A DNA stretch of 12,851 nt. Source: Bacillota bacterium (GTDB lineage Bacteria > Bacillota > UBA4882 > UBA8346). This document shows, in pieces, positions 5,776-12,324 of the stretch. A program made the translations under genes and the position numbers. The stretch's first letter is position 1. Each line of letters begins with the position of its first letter. Location of the stretch: assembly GCA_023415375.1 (NCBI GenBank), contig JAEZKW010000382.1:1-12851 (forward strand). Direction: 5' to 3'. Below the pieces are notes generated by a model, which saw only the letters and a list, made by a program, of their open reading frames with translations, was not told the origin of the DNA and did not search any database.

Positions 5776-5874
5776 TTAAATGAAACCGCCACCACAGCAG
5801 CAGCAGATAAGTAACAAAATTATTATAATACAAATGCAGCCGCCACCGCCAAATCCAGCACCAGCAAAGCCCAT
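5776..5874 (-). CDS. YjcZ-like tiny Gly/Cys-rich membrane protein
   Basis: A 32-residue gene. ATG at 5874 is preceded by a perfect AAAGGAGG ribosome site seven bases away, and the stop (5776) is followed by a clear terminator, so the unit is complete. The product has a Gly-rich head ('MGFAGAGFGGGG'), a short hydrophobic segment ('CICIIIILLLICCCC') and 'GGGFI'. This head-plus-hydrophobic layout is that of the YjcZ-type tiny sporulation proteins of Bacilli, but six Cys within a 15-residue segment are unusual for them. A minus-strand CATACTA (5946-5940) could be a -10 for a sporulation sigma factor, though no clear -35 is seen. Spore or forespore membrane location is inference. Confidence 0.7.
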   Translation of the reverse strand: MGFAGAGFGGGGCICIIIILLLICCCCGGGFI

Positions 5875-6039
5875 TATTATACCTCCTTTGTATAGTTTGG
5901 TAGTGATGAATTAATCAATATAGTTTATGTTCAAATCTATAGTATGTAGTTATTACAAGTGAACATCTATTTATACAATAGGCAGATATTTGAAGAGGAA
6001 TCATAATTAACAGGATAATCCGATCGTGAGGGTGATAAT

Positions 6040-6585
6040 ATGTTAACAGGTATTAAACTCGATGATACAACTTCATTTATAACCTGGGCTATTCAATCCT
6101 TCCGTGGCTTAATGCTGCTATAAAAGATGTGTCCGAGGTATTGGAACCGAACTCCAATCCATGAAAGAGAGGCAAGTTAGGTATACTACCTATCTTGGTA
6201 CATTGGTTGAGCTTGATTCCAAAGCAGAAACATATCGGAAGGCGGCATTGGCTGAAGCAATTAATAGATATGCTGGGAAATACTCTCCTTCTCTGATGGC
6301 CAAGATTGCCGAAAGAAATTGCTCCAACGAAACAAGAGTACAGCAAGCAATTCATCGGTTAATAACAACAACCAGTGATCAGTGGATTGCCATAGCGAGC
6401 CGGTTGAAATTTGAAAAGGAATTCTTTATAAACAACGGGAATGGGCAAGGTAAAGGGAATCGTTATGAGGATATGCCGTTTTATCAATCGTAAAATATAG
6501 ACCATGGTCCGAATATAACGATCCGGATTTTCAACATTTCATGGATGAAAAGGTATCGGAAGTGTTTTTAAAAATCGATAAATAA
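6040..6585 (+). pseudogene. Frameshifted gene of unknown family (~180 codons)
   Basis: ATG at 6040 has a good ribosome site (GAGGGTG, 6028-6034). Protein-like sequence then passes through three frames. 'MLTGIKLDD' shifts near 6078 to 'YNLGYSILPWLNAAIKDVSE', which shifts near 6137 to 'GIGTELQSMKERQVRYTTYL' and a long charged, mainly helical section. That ends at a stop at 6491, where the frame shifts to 'KYRPWSEYNDPDFQHFMDEK' followed by 'VSEVFLKIDK' and TAA at 6583-6585. Each junction is explained by one missing base. A hairpin follows immediately. The best explanation is a decayed gene; sequencing error is the alternative. I do not recognise the family, and there is no signal peptide or membrane segment. 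Confidence 0.5.
6161..6493 (+). CDS. Hypothetical protein, longest open piece of the frameshifted gene
   Basis: A 110-codon frame from ATG 6161 to TAA 6491-6493, likely to be called as a gene by automatic pipelines. It has no usable ribosome site (AACTCCAATCC precedes the ATG), and its frame stays protein-like upstream of the ATG ('GIGTELQS'), so the ATG is probably an internal Met of the larger broken gene at 6040-6585. The sequence is rich in charged helical residues ('AALAEAINRYAG', 'TRVQQAIHRLITTTSDQWIA') and ends in a Gly/Asn-rich tail. The function is unknown. Confidence 0.35.
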   Translation: MKERQVRYTTYLGTLVELDSKAETYRKAALAEAINRYAGKYSPSLMAKIAERNCSNETRVQQAIHRLITTTSDQWIAIASRLKFEKEFFINNGNGQGKGNRYEDMPFYQS

Positions 6586-6622
6586 AAAAGGTGAAGTCTA
6601 TTAGATCCACTTCACCTTCTGT
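6584..6622. terminator. Hairpin terminator after the frameshifted gene
   Basis: AAGGTGAAGT (6588-6597) pairs perfectly with ACTTCACCTT (6609-6618) across an 11-nt loop, beginning at the stop codon of the broken gene. The six-base T-tract is on the minus strand, so it is the stronger terminator for leftward RNA; on the plus strand only TTCT follows. Nothing on the minus strand to its right looks like a gene. Confidence 0.6.
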
Positions 6623-6632
6623 AATATATGAA

Positions 6633-6652
6633 TCAATCACTCTTGTGATTGA
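6633..6652. repeat. Perfect 8-bp hairpin TCAATCAC-tctt-GTGATTGA
   Basis: A perfect 8-bp dyad with a 4-nt loop, 130 bases before pncA. There is no T-tract, so it is not a terminator. It could be an operator or an RNA structure in the pncAB leader; no matching consensus is recognised. Confidence 0.4.
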
Positions 6653-6781
6653 ATAGAAAACATGTCAAATTTTTTACTTAAAGAAGGGTTAATAATCTTG
6701 GTAAAGAATTCATATGATTAAACTCAAAACAAACCGAAGATTCGAGAAAACTTTACTCGATATTAAAGTGAGGTGTTCGTT

Positions 6782-7354
6782 ATGAAACCAGCTCTGTTAG
6801 TGATTGATGTTCAAAATGATTTTTGCCCCGGAGGAGCTTTGGCCGTGCAAGAAGGCGACAAGGTTGTACCCGTTATCAATGAATTGATACCTCAATTTGA
6901 CATTATCGTTTACAGCCGGGACTGGCACCCCCAAGACCACATCAGTTTCGGTAATCCGCCAAAGTTTACCGACAAATCATGGCCTGTCCATTGTGTTGCC
7001 AATACCCGGGGCGCTGATTTTCACCCCGAATTATTATTCACTCTCAACGCGCTAATCATTGAAAAAGGTACAACTGCTGAAGAAGAAGCTTACAGTGCTT
7101 TTCAAGGGACACCATTAGCCCAAAGTCTACATAAACTTAACGTAGATACTGTTTTTGTAACCGGCCTGGCAACAGATTATTGTGTCAAATTCACGGCTCT
7201 TGACGCTTTAAAAGAAAACTTGAAGGTATACCTGGTTCAAGACGCCTGTAAAGGAGTTGATAACCCTCCCGGAACGGCTAAAAAAGCCGTTGAAGATATG
7301 CGCGGGGCCGGTATTCTAATTATCAACGCTGATGAGGTGGAAAACATCTTATGA
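6782..7354 (+). CDS. pncA: Nicotinamidase
   Basis: Hydrolyses nicotinamide to nicotinate and ammonia, the first step of NAD salvage. The 190-residue isochorismatase-fold protein has the complete Asp-Lys-Cys triad: Asp9 in 'VIDVQNDF', Lys95 in 'EKGT' and Cys134 in 'TDYCVKFTALDA'. The metal site is 'SRDWHPQDH' (Asp47, His49, His53) plus His70 in 'WPVHC'. A GTG nine bases upstream (6773) keeps the frame open, but it overlaps the AGGTG ribosome site at 6771-6775 that serves the ATG at 6782, so the ATG is preferred. The stop overlaps the pncB start. The product is the substrate of the next gene, so the pair forms a two-step pathway. Confidence 0.95.
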   Translation: MKPALLVIDVQNDFCPGGALAVQEGDKVVPVINELIPQFDIIVYSRDWHPQDHISFGNPPKFTDKSWPVHCVANTRGADFHPELLFTLNALIIEKGTTAEEEAYSAFQGTPLAQSLHKLNVDTVFVTGLATDYCVKFTALDALKENLKVYLVQDACKGVDNPPGTAKKAVEDMRGAGILIINADEVENIL

Positions 7355-8841
7355 TGAAAGATACTGCTGTTGATTGGTCCGAGCGTAAAGACTCCGCTTT
7401 ACTAACCGATTTATATGAGCTTACCATGTTTTATGGCTTTTGGAAATATCATAAACACGAACAGCGGGCTTGCTTTGAATATTTCTTCCGTTTATTGCCG
7501 CCTCATAACGGGTTCGCTCTATCCGCCGGTTTGGAACAGGTTTTAGGGTTCCTCAAAAATTTCAGATTCAATCCGAGCGATTTGGACTACTTGGAACAAC
7601 AAGGTTTTGAACGGGGCTTTTTGGATTACCTCCAAAATCTAAAGTTGAATATTGACCTGTGGGCGGTACCCGAAGGGACCGTTATTTTTCCCCATGAGCC
7701 TATCTTACGGATTGAAGGTCCCTTAGGAGTTTTACAACTTTTAGAAACCTTTATCCTCAATGCCCTAAATTATCCCACTTTAGTGGCAACCAAAGCGGCC
7801 AGGGTATGTTATGCCGCTCACGGTGATCCGGTTATGGAATTCGGTTTACGGCGCGCCCAAGGTCCCGATGGAGGACTTTCGGGGGCGAGGGCTGCTGTAA
7901 TAGGCGGTTGTATAGGAACCTCCAATACTTTGGCAGGAAAGCTTTTTGACATCCCCACATTAGGAACCCACGCCCATAGCTGGGTCATGAGTTTTGATAA
8001 TGAATTTGAAGCCTTTCGTGCTTACGCCACTGCATTTCCCAATAATAATACATTATTGGTTGATACATACGACCCGCTGCAAAGCGGAATACCAAACGCT
8101 GTAAAAGTATTTAAAGAGCTTCGGGAGCAAGGATTTTTGTGCAGAGGTGCGGTGCGCCTCGACTCCGGAGATTTGGCAAAACTGTCCAAAGAAGCTTACC
8201 GGCTTTTTCAAGAGGCCGGTTTTGATAATCCGGTCATTGTTGCATCGAATGAATTAGATGAAGAGCTGATCGTCGAACTTAAAAGGCAAGGTGCAAAAAT
8301 AAATTCCTGGGGCGTTGGCACCCACTTAATTACTTCAAGCAATTGCGCTTCTTTAGGAGGAGTTTATAAATTAGTTGCAATTAAAGGAGAACGAGGATGG
8401 GAGCCCAAGATTAAAATCTCGGCCAATAGTGCCAAGATTACCGATCCGGGACGGAAGAAAATTATCCGCTATTATAACGCAGAAGGCCGTCCGCTAGCCG
8501 ATGTGCTTTATCTAGAAGATGAACCCATTCAAAGCACTCGAATTATAACCCACGATCGGGATAACCTGATCAAAGAGATCGTTTTTAAAGCCGATCATTA
8601 TCGCGAATTAAATGAAAAACTAATCGATAATGGCAAAGTTACAGCGACACAGATTTCTGTGAAAGAAATCCGGAGTAGGGCCCAAAAAAATCTTGACCAA
8701 TTCCCGGATGAATACCGCCGTTTACGTTATCCCCAAACCTACGATGTGCTGCTGTCTCCTGAAACGGCGCGTGTAAAGCAATCTCTGCTGGAGGCAGCCA
8801 ATTTTTACCGGACTGAGACTGCCGCCGGAAAAGAAACTTAA
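7351..8841 (+). CDS. pncB: Nicotinate phosphoribosyltransferase
   Basis: Converts nicotinate and PRPP to nicotinate mononucleotide with ATP hydrolysis. The 496-residue protein is typical of the longer bacterial NAPRTase. Family features: N-terminal 'LLTDLYELTMFYGFWK' (17-32), 'EFGLRRAQGPDGG' (163-175), 'GTHAHSWVMSF' with the probable phosphorylated His209, 'DTYDPLQSGIPNA' (238-250), the PRPP-side 'VRLDSGDL' (268-275) and 'WGVGTHLITS' (320-329). ATG at 7351 overlaps the pncA stop by four bases; ATG at 7354 is equally possible. AGGTGG (7334-7339) inside pncA is the likely ribosome site, somewhat distant, so coupling to pncA translation is expected. No adenylyltransferase (NadD) gene is nearby. 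Confidence 0.95.
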   Translation: MMKDTAVDWSERKDSALLTDLYELTMFYGFWKYHKHEQRACFEYFFRLLPPHNGFALSAGLEQVLGFLKNFRFNPSDLDYLEQQGFERGFLDYLQNLKLNIDLWAVPEGTVIFPHEPILRIEGPLGVLQLLETFILNALNYPTLVATKAARVCYAAHGDPVMEFGLRRAQGPDGGLSGARAAVIGGCIGTSNTLAGKLFDIPTLGTHAHSWVMSFDNEFEAFRAYATAFPNNNTLLVDTYDPLQSGIPNAVKVFKELREQGFLCRGAVRLDSGDLAKLSKEAYRLFQEAGFDNPVIVASNELDEELIVELKRQGAKINSWGVGTHLITSSNCASLGGVYKLVAIKGERGWEPKIKISANSAKITDPGRKKIIRYYNAEGRPLADVLYLEDEPIQSTRIITHDRDNLIKEIVFKADHYRELNEKLIDNGKVTATQISVKEIRSRAQKNLDQFPDEYRRLRYPQTYDVLLSPETARVKQSLLEAANFYRTETAAGKET

Positions 8842-8904
8842 CTTATAATTATGCGTTACAAACCTGCCTAATGTGAAACGAAGTATATTCAAGGACAGGG
8901 TATT

Positions 8905-8925
8905 CAGGAGTCAGGATCCAGAAGT
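8905..8925 (+). repeat. Three tandem heptamers CAGGAGT/CAGGATC/CAGAAGT
   Basis: Three adjacent 7-base units that share CAG at their start and differ at one to three positions. CAGGAGTCAG-type heptad arrays are, from memory, common in intergenic DNA of some Bacillota, but I cannot check this here. Confidence 0.5.
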
Positions 8926-9022
8926 GACAATGTATCCAAAATTGTTAAGTTCAAATAAGGCATCAAGCCTACTTAGAAAATAGTTATTGAGTTAAGAGAT
9001 AGTCAAAAATAAAAATTACAAC

Positions 9023-9144
9023 CTCGAAGAGCACGAAGGTTCGGAAGAAAATCAAAACAAAATCTTTAGTCTTCGTGCTCTAAAAACGCAAGCGTTTTTT
9101 TAGGAATGGTGTTTACAATTTCACTTCGGTGTCCTTCGTGGTGT
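9023..9144. repeat. CACGAAG inverted-repeat element
   Basis: AGAGCACGAAG (9028-9038) and CTTCGTGCTCT (9071-9081) are perfect 11-bp inverted arms with a 32-nt loop. The left side also shows 9-base periodicity (CTCGAAGAG, then CACGAAGGT, then TCGGAAGAA). A third, inverted block (9122-9144, minus-strand CCACGAAGG then ACACCGAAG) follows. This looks like an intergenic repeat family rather than a gene. Confidence 0.5.
9082..9101 (+). terminator. Short rho-independent terminator downstream of pncAB
   Basis: AAAAACG (9082-9088), loop CAAG, CGTTTTT (9093-9099) and a seven-base T-tract. It lies 240 bases after the pncB stop, directly against the right arm of the CACGAAG repeat, and is the first clear terminator for that operon. 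Confidence 0.65.
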
Positions 9145-9203
9145 AATCGTTCTTTAAAATGAATTACAATAACCATGGACAAATTTTCATCCTTTCGATT
9201 GCT

Positions 9204-9237
9204 GCGTCTAGCCCCGGCTAGACGCGCACTGCCGGGG
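9204..9237. repeat. GC-rich island with two mutually exclusive stems
   Basis: GCGTCTAGCC (9204-9213) pairs perfectly with GGCTAGACGC (9216-9225). Alternatively CCCCGGC (9212-9218) pairs with GCCGGGG (9231-9237). The two stems share bases and cannot coexist. It lies between convergent genes and may help stop the leftward HAD transcript, although there is no T-tract. Confidence 0.5.
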
Positions 9238-9310
9238 TGGGGGACTACTTAAAAAATACTTGGTGCCTATATTTTTAAAACCTGAGATTATTGCTTGTTG
9301 TCATGCTCTT

Positions 9311-9976
9311 TCACTCCGGGTGAGGTATATCCAGAAGTCTCAGTACTTCCAGCGGTTCATGAATCAATGTCTTCGCACCGGAAGTGCATAATTCCTCGGC
9401 GGTTCGAAACCCCCACAGTACACCGACCGGATACATTCCTGCCGCCACCGCAGTCTTCATATCAGTGTTGGTATCCCCTAAGTAAAGGAATTGCTCCGGG
9501 TGGATCTTGAGAGTTGAGGCAATCTTTAACGCCACTGATGGGTCCGGCTTTTTGGGTACCCCTGGTCTGGCTCCTAAAACTAGTTCAAAATGCCAATCAG
9601 CCAATAATTTGTTGATAATGAGTTTGGTCAATGGATCCGGCTTATTCGATAATACCGCCAGTTTGATATTTTGTTGTGTCAAACTGTTCAACAACTGAGG
9701 GATCCCTGGGTACGGATGAGTTTTATCGGCCCAAGATGTGTCGTATTCTTCCCTCATTGCAATACTGCATTTCTCGACTTCCGCCTGGGAAGCCTGGAGT
9801 GGCAGTGCCCTGGCAGCCAACTTCTCTATTCCGTCACCTACAAAAAAACGGTATTCATCTACTGGATGCGTATCATATCCCAAGCGATTTAATGCCCGAT
9901 TCATGGAATCGGCTAAATCTTCAAGAGTATCGAGTAACGTACCGTCCAAATCAAAGAGTACGGCTTGATATTTCAT
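9311..9976 (-). CDS. HAD-family phosphatase, phosphoglycolate phosphatase-like
   Basis: A 221-residue cytoplasmic HAD (subfamily IA) hydrolase. All four motifs are present: 'LFDLDGTLLDT' with nucleophile Asp9 and acid/base Asp11, Ser110 in 'LAVLSNKPD', Lys143 in 'PKKPDP', and 'LGDTNTDMKTA' with Asp168 and Asp172. The cap domain between motifs I and II is the helical type seen in Gph and PpaX. The likely substrate is a small phosphoester such as 2-phosphoglycolate, but HAD specificity cannot be read from motifs. The frame extends 14 codons upstream to 10018, but ATG at 9976 follows GAGGTGG at ideal spacing, so it is the start used. The gene is convergent with pncB and probably monocistronic. 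Confidence 0.9.
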   Translation of the reverse strand: MKYQAVLFDLDGTLLDTLEDLADSMNRALNRLGYDTHPVDEYRFFVGDGIEKLAARALPLQASQAEVEKCSIAMREEYDTSWADKTHPYPGIPQLLNSLTQQNIKLAVLSNKPDPLTKLIINKLLADWHFELVLGARPGVPKKPDPSVALKIASTLKIHPEQFLYLGDTNTDMKTAVAAGMYPVGVLWGFRTAEELCTSGAKTLIHEPLEVLRLLDIPHPE

Positions 9977-10132
9977 GTTAACCACCTCAGATTTGACCAG
10001 TTGCCTAATATCTAACAATAGGTAACTTATTGTTCTACAATCCTATGATTGATCTTTAAATGGTTAAAAAATTTGATGCCAAACCCTTTTTTCCTGTTAC
10101 CAACGATGAAATTTGTTAAGTCTAAATCTCCC

Positions 10133-10156
10133 GGCCGGTTTAAGAATAAAACCGGA
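10133..10156 (-). terminator. Stem-loop just after the L,D-transpeptidase gene
   Basis: CCGGTTT (10135-10141) and AAACCGG (10149-10155) form a perfect 7-bp stem with a 7-nt loop one base past the stop codon on the minus strand. No T-tract follows, so it may stabilise the 3' end rather than terminate. Confidence 0.4.
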
Positions 10157-11317
10157 CTATTCAATGAATAGTTCCAATGTTGCGTTAGCAGGTTCAAAAT
10201 GATATCGCAGTTCTCCCCAAATTTGAGTTAAAACTTCCGGAGCAACCCAGAACCCACCGTCCCGGGGTTCTCCGCCTATCATAACCCCTTTGCATATAAA
10301 AGCTTTTGATACATTATCCCAGGAAAACCTAGTCCCCATGGCGGTTGCTACAGCTTTTAAATCAACCTGAATCCCTTTTTCCTTTCCAAAGCAGGCTGAT
10401 TTACTTAATTCCACTCCATTGAGGAAAACTTTAGGACGAATAATCCGCAGGGTATTCGCTTCACTATCCCAAATATATTGCGGACTTTCTCTAGTCCTAC
10501 GATTCAAATCAAGCTTGCTGTAACCTGTAAAAGAATCATTGTCGCGTTTACCCGTATCGGCGCCCTGTGATGAAACGGCCAGAGCTTCCAAAGATTTTTG
10601 TGAAATATAAACATTTTGTCGCCAATAGAAACCATCAATGTCAAAAGTCTCTCCGCTGAATTTGATGGTCCTTGGAACTTCGACTTTTAAAGGCTTTTTA
10701 CCCTGTAAAAGCTCTGCTAACGCCTTCCAATGGGGTTCATAATTCCATCCTAGTTCATGAAGAACTCTAAAACTCTCACTCTCAAGATTATTCCATTTAT
10801 AGATATCCGGGAAAGCCTCGATCCAGGCTGTATTGTTTTGATCAATGGATGCATGAACGATCTCATAAACAATCTGAACCGGGGTTCCTACCGGGACTAT
10901 CTCAAAGAGTTTTTTAATATCATTATTATGGAGGCGAAAACATCCTAAAGATGCCGGGGTCCCGATAGACCAAGCCGCTGAGTTGCCATGAATCCCATAA
11001 CCTTCAATATTTAGCCCCATCCAATACCTTCCTAGAGGATTTTTAATACCGGGTGGAACTGGTACTCGCCCATCGGAAGGATACCAAGTGGGATCGAGTA
11101 CTTTATTGATAATCCAAAAATCTCCCAATGGTGAAGGGGTATCTTGCTTTCCAACAGCCACATCAAATTTCTGATATAGGTCCTTGGCATGATATAGATA
11201 TAGTTTGAATTCCGGAACATTTATCCGAACGAGCCAAGGATTTTCTCCATAACAAGGGATAACGATTCCTAGCCATAATAACAAAGACCATACAAATGCA
11301 CTTTTAAGTTTTTTCAT
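10157..11317 (-). CDS. Secreted L,D-transpeptidase (YkuD) with copper-amine-oxidase-type stalk domain
   Basis: A 386-residue exported peptidoglycan cross-linking enzyme. An N-terminal signal peptide ('MKKLKSAFVWSLLLWLGIVI') probably ends near residue 24. Cys22 follows Pro, so it is not a convincing lipobox. The YkuD domain spans ~27-152: 'PSPLGDFWI' (61-69), 'PLGRYWMGLN' (94-103), His110 in 'GIHGN' and nucleophile Cys126 in 'TPASLGCFRL'. The usual SHGC has Leu in place of His (Leu124), a variant I recall from clostridial members. Residues ~290-386 ('VFLNGVELSK', 'VDLKAVATAMGTRFSWD', 'LRYHFEPANATLELFIE') resemble the Cu_amine_oxidN1 stalk common in secreted Bacillota proteins. The start codon has only a GGGGG ribosome-like tract. 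The middle (~160-290) is unassigned. Confidence 0.88.
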   Translation of the reverse strand: MKKLKSAFVWSLLLWLGIVIPCYGENPWLVRINVPEFKLYLYHAKDLYQKFDVAVGKQDTPSPLGDFWIINKVLDPTWYPSDGRVPVPPGIKNPLGRYWMGLNIEGYGIHGNSAAWSIGTPASLGCFRLHNNDIKKLFEIVPVGTPVQIVYEIVHASIDQNNTAWIEAFPDIYKWNNLESESFRVLHELGWNYEPHWKALAELLQGKKPLKVEVPRTIKFSGETFDIDGFYWRQNVYISQKSLEALAVSSQGADTGKRDNDSFTGYSKLDLNRRTRESPQYIWDSEANTLRIIRPKVFLNGVELSKSACFGKEKGIQVDLKAVATAMGTRFSWDNVSKAFICKGVMIGGEPRDGGFWVAPEVLTQIWGELRYHFEPANATLELFIE

Positions 11318-11758
11318 CTAGTGAGCCCCCATGAGGATTATCCTATGTAGGATTCCAAAAGGGTTTTTTGAATATTCACCAGTTTGTGTTTTCCATGAAA
11401 CCAATGTACTTAAAAAGGGAATGGGCCCTCTCGACTTGGCAAAAAATTCTCCATCTTTTAAAAATATCTGGATAGTCTTCATATATTTTTGGGTTCAAGA
11501 TAAAGAAGGAAATTCACGAAATTATTAGTATTTTAATCTAAAGAGAAATTAAAGGCGTCCTTAACATAAAAAATCTTTGGAAAACTAAAAAAAAGTATTG
11601 ATTCAAATGACAAAAAAACCGATAAACTACATTGTCTGGTAAAAAAACCCTGTTAAAATTTTTGTTTAATTTTTTTTACGAACAATGGTATAATTAGAAT
11701 TTGAAAGTTAACGATTTTGAACGGAAAATAATTAAATAAATTTTGGAAAAGGTGTTTC
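11318..11758. other. Divergent intergenic gap between the L,D-transpeptidase and pssA genes
   Basis: No gene I can support. The part nearest the transpeptidase carries overlapping open frames on both strands (plus 11331-11528, minus 11318-11482), neither with a ribosome site. From ~11530 the sequence is very AT-rich with several A and T tracts, ending in the pssA promoter and its leader. Confidence 0.5.
11665..11694 (+). promoter_or_regulatory. Extended -10 promoter for pssA-psd
   Basis: TGGTATAAT (11686-11694) is a perfect extended -10; TTTAAT (11665-11670) is a weak -35 with an 18-base spacer. It lies 64 bases before the pssA start and is preceded by T-rich DNA that could act as an UP-like element. 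Confidence 0.55.
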
Positions 11759-12295
11759 ATGCAAAAGACTATTAAAAAAATCAAATCTTCTCTTGCGGTC
11801 ATTGTTAGTTTACTCAATGCAAGTCTTGGTATATTGGCTATATATTATGCCCATATTCAGATTTACAATGTTGCCTGTATCCTGATGATAGCTGCCTTTT
11901 GCACTGATGGGTTAGACGGATTTTGCGCCCGCCGGTTTCATTCCTCTTCCGATTTTGGTAGGGAAATTGATTCTCTTTGTGATTTAGTCTCTTTTGGAAT
12001 AGCCCCTGGCTTTCTGATCGCAAGTGTATCTCCCAATGTTATTACGTTCTTACTTTTTATCTTGATCGTAGCATCCGGTATTTTACGCCTTGCAAAGTTT
12101 AATGTCACTAAATTTGATGGTTATTTTAGAGGCACTCCAATTACTTTAAACGGTTTATTGATACCGCTAAGTTTTTTCATATGGCCTAATATTTTGCCTT
12201 TCGTAGCGGCGTTTTTAACTGTGACCATGAATGTACCTTTAAAAATTAAGAAATTATCTTTTAAAAGAAACAAACCTATTCAAAACAACTTGTAA
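11759..12295 (+). CDS. pssA: CDP-diacylglycerol--serine O-phosphatidyltransferase
   Basis: Makes phosphatidylserine from CDP-diacylglycerol and serine in the cytoplasmic membrane. The CDP-alcohol phosphotransferase signature DG-x2-AR-x8-G-x3-D-x3-D is complete: Asp53-Gly54, Ala57-Arg58, Gly67, Asp71 and Asp75, within 'DGLDGFCARRF' and 'GREIDSLCD'. It is followed by 'LVSFGIAPGFL' and further hydrophobic segments, giving about five or six membrane spans in 178 residues, within the size range of Bacillota PssA. ATG at 11759 follows AAAAGGTG. The C-terminus is strongly basic. The psd gene follows about 30 bases downstream and decarboxylates its product, so both are expected in one transcript. Confidence 0.93.
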   Translation: MQKTIKKIKSSLAVIVSLLNASLGILAIYYAHIQIYNVACILMIAAFCTDGLDGFCARRFHSSSDFGREIDSLCDLVSFGIAPGFLIASVSPNVITFLLFILIVASGILRLAKFNVTKFDGYFRGTPITLNGLLIPLSFFIWPNILPFVAAFLTVTMNVPLKIKKLSFKRNKPIQNNL

Positions 12296-12324
12296 ACTTA
12301 TTATGGTTTTAAGCTTCAGAAGGA

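Larger units (their letters stand above)
8842..9310. other. Repeat-rich gap between convergent genes
   Basis: No credible gene is present. The stretch holds, in order: three tandem 7-base units (8905-8925), an 11-bp inverted repeat containing CACGAAG motifs with a further inverted copy downstream (9023-9144), a short terminator hairpin (9082-9101), and a 40-base GC-rich island with two overlapping stems (9204-9237) in otherwise AT-rich DNA. Confidence 0.6.

Noticed and set aside
6700..6781. Promoter for pncA
   Set aside because: TTGGTA and TAAACT are only 15 bases apart and no other good pair was found, so I do not call one.
9295..9981. Several plus-strand frames across the HAD gene
   Set aside because: All are antisense to a protein with four intact HAD motifs.
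11318..11482. 54-codon minus-strand frame whose TAG directly precedes the L,D-transpeptidase ATG
   Set aside because: The abutting stop and start are suggestive and the sequence is fairly protein-like, but there is no ribosome site and no recognisable family; left uncalled.
11331..11528. 65-codon plus-strand frame downstream of the divergent start region
   Set aside because: No ribosome site, low-complexity hydrophobic content, and a competing frame on the other strand.
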